Source: an uncultured Sphingosinicella sp. (GTDB lineage: Bacteria; Pseudomonadota; Alphaproteobacteria; Sphingomonadales; Sphingomonadaceae). Taken from it: a stretch of DNA of 8,570 nt. Where the stretch lies: the NCBI GenBank assembly GCA_946886275.1, contig CAMPIH010000097.1, forward strand, positions 1 to 8,570. Direction: 5' to 3'. Under the pieces are notes generated by a model. The model was not told the DNA's origin. It did not search any database and saw only the letters and a list, made by a program, of their open reading frames with translations. Each line of letters starts with the position of its first letter. The first letter of the stretch is position 1. A program made the translations under genes and the position numbers. Of the stretch, positions 6,069 to 8,570 are shown piece by piece.

Positions 6069-7099
6069 GTGCGCTCGAACAGGTGCAGGAAGACCGGGTC
6101 GATGCCGTATTCCTGGACCAACGGGTCTTGGTAGCGCGGTTCGCGCACGGCGATCCGATAGCCGAAGCTGGAAAAGATCGACTCCAGGTCGAAACCCGAG
6201 CCCGTTTCGCAACGGGCGCCCCCGCTGCGCCCGCCATTTGGAACCACCATCAGGAATTTGACGTCATGCGCCGCGAGTTTCTCGACCCACCAGCTGACCG
6301 CCTTGGGCGTGCATTCCGAGAAACTGTGGACGTTGATTGCGACGTCGATCGCCGTGCGTTCGAGCAGATCGTCGACTTCGTCGAGGGGGACCACGGCCGA
6401 TCCGCGGGCGCTTCGAAAGCGGAGATGATATTCCGAGATGAACGTCGACTTGGCGTAGGCATCGGTCGCAAAGACCTGCAGGTCATCGAGCCCGAGCTGG
6501 CTCAGACGATAGGCCAGGCGCCCGTAACCGGCACCAATGTCGAGCAGGTTGATCGGCCGGCTCCCCAGGCCGACATGGTCCTGCAGGAAGCCGATCTCGC
6601 GCGCCGAATCCAGCAGGTCCCGCGAGACAGGGACGCCGTCGACCTCGAACAGATTGACTCCGAACAATGGATCTTCGCCAAGACGGTCGAGCAACGCGCC
6701 GCAGGGCCCGGACTTCAGCGCATAATAGACGAGCGCATAGGATAGTTCGTTGTGGTTTCGGTCGCGTATTTGCCACACGAACGCATTGTCGCCTCGGAAA
6801 TAGAGCAGATCATGGGCATGAAGCTTGTTCTCGACCCACGAAGCGGGCGTCGTGACTCGCCGATCAACGGCCGAATAGCGCCTCTTCAGCTCGGCAAGTC
6901 GGGGATTGTCATGCCGAAGATAATCCCGCGCGGAGTCCGGAACGGTGTCGGCCTGGAAGGTGCCTGGCTTCGCCGGCTGCCTTTGCCAGGGATAGAGGGT
7001 CTGGGTCCGAACGAGCTTCGCGCCGATTCGTTCGGCGGCGAAATCGTTCAACCCCTTGCCGAAGGACCTCAGGGACATCGGACCATCTAGCAGCGCCAT
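6065..7099 (-). CDS. Putative sugar O-methyltransferase
   Basis: A 344-residue protein matching the pattern of putative sugar O-methyltransferases found in polysaccharide loci. The Rossmann motif I is LLDIGAGYGRLAYRL (185-199), with a second strand FATDAYAKSTF (about 214-224), then DVAINVHSFSECTPK (about 252-266) and VSWWVEKLAA. The 180 residues before the SAM domain are specific to this family and contain RGDNAFVWQIRDRN (about 102-115). It probably methylates a hydroxyl of a sugar residue. The start is uncertain: ATG at 7099 was chosen; a TTG at 7111 and an ATG at 7078 are in frame, and none has a strong ribosome site (GAAG 4 bases before 7099). It is the first gene of the cassette, divergent from the Yip1-family gene, so the cassette promoter should lie in 7100-7195 or just inside the gene. 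Confidence 0.8.
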   Translation of the reverse strand: MALLDGPMSLRSFGKGLNDFAAERIGAKLVRTQTLYPWQRQPAKPGTFQADTVPDSARDYLRHDNPRLAELKRRYSAVDRRVTTPASWVENKLHAHDLLYFRGDNAFVWQIRDRNHNELSYALVYYALKSGPCGALLDRLGEDPLFGVNLFEVDGVPVSRDLLDSAREIGFLQDHVGLGSRPINLLDIGAGYGRLAYRLSQLGLDDLQVFATDAYAKSTFISEYHLRFRSARGSAVVPLDEVDDLLERTAIDVAINVHSFSECTPKAVSWWVEKLAAHDVKFLMVVPNGGRSGGARCETGSGFDLESIFSSFGYRIAVREPRYQDPLVQEYGIDPVFLHLFERT

Positions 7100-7140
7100 T
7101 GGGCTTCGCAATGCGCGATCCGGCCCAGCCGCCGACTTGC

Positions 7141-7169
7141 TTGAGATTTATTTCCGGACATGCTTCACT
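7141..7169 (+). promoter_or_regulatory. Candidate promoter of the Yip1-family gene
   Basis: TTGAGA (7141-7146, 5 of 6 to the -35 consensus), a 17-base spacer, then TTCACT (7164-7169, 3 of 6 to the -10 consensus). Transcription would begin near 7176, about 20 bases before the ATG at 7196, leaving room for the AGGGGG ribosome site. The -10 match is weak. No convincing promoter for the divergent minus-strand cassette was found in the same 96-base gap. Confidence 0.25.
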
Positions 7170-7195
7170 CCCTCATCCAAACAGGGGGATGCGCG

Positions 7196-7879
7196 ATGGA
7201 AGAAACGCCCAACACGAGCACGCCGAACGTCGATCCGGCACCCGCGGCGCCGCCGACCGCGAAGGGATCTAAGGGTCTCGTCGATCGCGCCAAGGACATC
7301 CTCATGAAGCCCAAGGAGGAATGGGCGGTGATCGACGGCGAGCCCGCCACGATCGGCGGTCTCTATACCGGCTACATCATGATCCTCGCCGCGATCGGCC
7401 CGATCGCCGGCCTCATCGGGGCCCAGCTCTTCGGCTATTCGGCGCTCGGTTTCACCTACCGGCCTCCGCTCGGCAGCTCGATCGCGATGGCGGTGCTCAG
7501 CTATGTGCTCTCGCTCGTCAGCGTCTACGTTCTCGCCCTCATCATCGATGCTTTGGCGCCGACCTTCAACGGCACCAAGAACCAGGTCCAGGCCTTCAAG
7601 GCCGCGGCTTATTCGATGACGGCGGCCTGGATCGCGGGCATTTTCGGGATCATCCCGGCGCTCGCCATTCTCGGCATCCTCGGCCTTTACAGCCTCTATT
7701 TGCTCTATCTGGGGCTGCCGAGGCTGATGCGCGTGTCCGAGGACAAGGCGGTCGGCTACACGGTCGTCGTGATCGTCGCCGCCATCGTGCTCTGGTTCAT
7801 CGTCGGAATGATCGTCGCCCAGCTGACCGTCAGCATGTTCGGCGGTCTCGGCACCATCAGCGGTCCCGGCCTGCGCTAA
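7196..7879 (+). CDS. Yip1-family inner-membrane protein
   Basis: A 227-residue membrane protein of the Yip1 family. A Pro/Ala-rich soluble N-terminus (1-25) is followed by the family's conserved region [20 protein letters not shown] (27-46). About five membrane segments follow, near 54-80, 94-121, 137-155, 156-175 and 186-211. The hydrophilic link [17 protein letters not shown] (124-140) between segments is typical. Bacterial members have no well-defined biochemical role; no function is assigned here. The ATG at 7196 was chosen over one 36 bases earlier because AGGGGG (7183-7188) lies 7 bases before it and because the conserved region then sits at the usual distance from the start. The gene is divergent from the glycan cassette, and its TAA (7877-7879) overlaps the stop of hutH on the other strand. 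Confidence 0.85.
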   Translation: MEETPNTSTPNVDPAPAAPPTAKGSKGLVDRAKDILMKPKEEWAVIDGEPATIGGLYTGYIMILAAIGPIAGLIGAQLFGYSALGFTYRPPLGSSIAMAVLSYVLSLVSVYVLALIIDALAPTFNGTKNQVQAFKAAAYSMTAAWIAGIFGIIPALAILGILGLYSLYLLYLGLPRLMRVSEDKAVGYTVVVIVAAIVLWFIVGMIVAQLTVSMFGGLGTISGPGLR

Positions 7880-8570
7880 TCGGCGATCAATCCAGCTTCG
7901 ATGCCGTGGGAAAGGCCGCCATCCAGCACGGCGGCCTTTGCCCATTCCAGATCATGGCTCAGATAGCGGTCTGACGCATAGAAGGGCACGGTCGCGCGGA
8001 TCGCTTCCATCGCCGATTGAAGCGATGGCGACGTCTTCAGCGGATTGTGGAAGTCGATCCCCTGCGCCGCGGCAAGAAGCTCGACGCCGATCACTCCGGC
8101 CGCGTTGCGGGCGATCCGTCGCGCCTTGAGCGCCCCGTGCGTCGCCATCGAGACATGGTCCTCCTGTCCGGCCGAGGTCGGGATTGTGTCGACGCTGGCC
8201 GGGAAGGCCAGGCTCTTATTCTCGGACACGAGGGCCGCGGCCGTGACCTGAGCGATCATGAAACCCGAATTGACGCCGCTATCCTCGACCAGGAAAGGCG
8301 GCAGCCCGCTCATCTTGGGATCGATGAGCACCGCCAGCCGGCGCTCGGAGATCGAGCCGATCTCGCACAAGGCCAGCGCCATGATGTCGGCCGCGAAGGC
8401 GACCGGCTGGGCATGGAAATTGCCGCCCGACAAGGCGTCGTCGCCGAACAGCAGGGGATTGTCGCTGACCGCATTGGCCTCGATCCGCAGCGTCCGGGCC
8501 GAGTTGCGAAGCAGATCGAGCGCGGCGCCCATCACCTGCGGCTGGCAGCGGAAGCTGTAGGGGTCCTGGA
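7876..8570 (-). CDS. hutH: Histidine ammonia-lyase (C-terminal part, runs off the window)
   Basis: The last 230 residues of an aromatic amino-acid lyase; the N-terminal half with the Ala-Ser-Gly that forms the MIO cofactor lies beyond the right edge. The visible part begins with [15 protein letters not shown], a hallmark of histidine ammonia-lyase. It continues with [26 protein letters not shown] and [12 protein letters not shown], all conserved active-site or tetramer segments. The enzyme converts L-histidine to urocanate and ammonia, the first step of the hut route to glutamate, in the cytoplasm. Most family members have Asn where this protein has Gly in TSAGQEDH, a mild variation. The ending [11 protein letters not shown] is short but plausible. 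The gene converges on the Yip1-family gene with overlapping stops. A tyrosine or phenylalanine ammonia-lyase is possible but less likely given these motifs. Confidence 0.87.
   Translation of the reverse strand, partial: QDPYSFRCQPQVMGAALDLLRNSARTLRIEANAVSDNPLLFGDDALSGGNFHAQPVAFAADIMALALCEIGSISERRLAVLIDPKMSGLPPFLVEDSGVNSGFMIAQVTAAALVSENKSLAFPASVDTIPTSAGQEDHVSMATHGALKARRIARNAAGVIGVELLAAAQGIDFHNPLKTSPSLQSAMEAIRATVPFYASDRYLSHDLEWAKAAVLDGGLSHGIEAGLIAD
7911..7939. terminator. Terminator-like GC-rich hairpin inside the end of hutH
   Basis: AAAGGCCGCC (7911-7920) and GGCGGCCTTT (7930-7939) are perfect 10-bp complements around a 9-base loop. After one mismatch, two more G-C pairs extend the stem. It lies 31 bases after the Yip1-family stop codon and ends in TTT on either strand, so it could end transcription of that gene. 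On the minus strand it encodes KAAVLDGGL of HutH. The T-run is short, so termination activity is inferred. Confidence 0.45.

Larger units (their letters stand above)
3467..7099. other. Lower-GC glycan modification cassette, probable acquired island
   Basis: Four codirectional, nearly gapless genes (sugar O-methyltransferase, FkbM methyltransferase, sulfotransferase, glycosyltransferase). Hand counts of single 60-base lines give 29/60 GC at 6721, 33/60 at 5341, 36/60 at 4741 and 36/60 at 3541. Outside the cassette the counts are 45/60 at 1081, 45/60 at 2041 and 41/60 at 8341. The shift coincides with the change of gene function. No transposase, tRNA gene or flanking direct repeat that would mark an insertion is visible, so the edges given are simply the gene limits. 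Confidence 0.55.

Noticed and set aside
6069..6212. 48-codon upstream extension of the FkbM methyltransferase
   Set aside because: It lies inside the end of the sugar O-methyltransferase gene, is Arg/Pro-rich and unlike the family; the GTGA overlap offers a better start.
7111..7197. 9-base direct repeat ATGCGCGAT at 7111-7119 and 7189-7197, near the cassette edge
   Set aside because: It looked like a possible insertion-site duplication, but it brackets only the divergent promoter gap, not the cassette, and such short GC-rich repeats arise by chance.
7148..7945. Minus-strand open frame of 265 codons opposite the Yip1-family gene
   Set aside because: The translation is almost entirely Asp, Glu, Arg and His runs, the typical mirror of a hydrophobic membrane protein; the plus strand shows membrane segments and a good ribosome site.

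Overview
The window is a GC-rich, gene-dense stretch of a proteobacterial chromosome. The base composition, the Yip1-family membrane protein, the hut gene and the D-glutamate gene set suggest an alphaproteobacterium, plausibly a sphingomonad. That taxonomic guess rests on general resemblance, not on a marker gene. No RNA genes, CRISPR arrays, insertion sequences or phage genes are visible. No gene-free stretch is longer than about 100 bases.

Left region (1-3366, all minus strand, transcribed right to left): a LysR-type regulator, then a DUF1611/DgcN-family protein, then an enolase-superfamily racemase/epimerase of the DgcA type, then the N-terminal part of an exported amidohydrolase resembling N-acyl-D-amino-acid deacylases. 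The last three genes are packed with 43-nt and 4-nt overlaps and look translationally coupled. In the published DgcN-DgcA pathway, D-glutamate is N-acetylated and then racemised to N-acetyl-L-glutamate. This block is therefore best read as a D-glutamate (peptidoglycan-derived) catabolic operon with its own regulator and a periplasmic deacylase added. A perfect 7-bp inverted repeat with a T-N11-A core lies across the regulator stop codon, just before dgcN, and is a candidate operator.

Middle region (3467-7099, minus strand): four tightly packed genes for a putative sugar O-methyltransferase, an FkbM-family methyltransferase, a PAPS-type sulfotransferase and a family 2 glycosyltransferase. Junctions are a 4-nt overlap, a 3-nt gap and an 8-nt overlap. 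They look like a cassette that builds and decorates a surface or secreted glycan. Its GC content in hand-counted samples (about 48-60%) is clearly below the flanks (about 68-75%), which suggests horizontal acquisition.

Right region: a divergent Yip1-family inner-membrane protein (7196-7879, plus strand) converges on the 3' part of a histidine ammonia-lyase gene (hutH, 7876 to beyond the window end, minus strand). Their stop codons overlap. The only terminator-like hairpin lies inside the hutH coding sequence, 31 bases after the Yip1-family stop codon. HutH starts the conversion of histidine to glutamate, so both flanks concern amino-acid catabolism that ends in glutamate.
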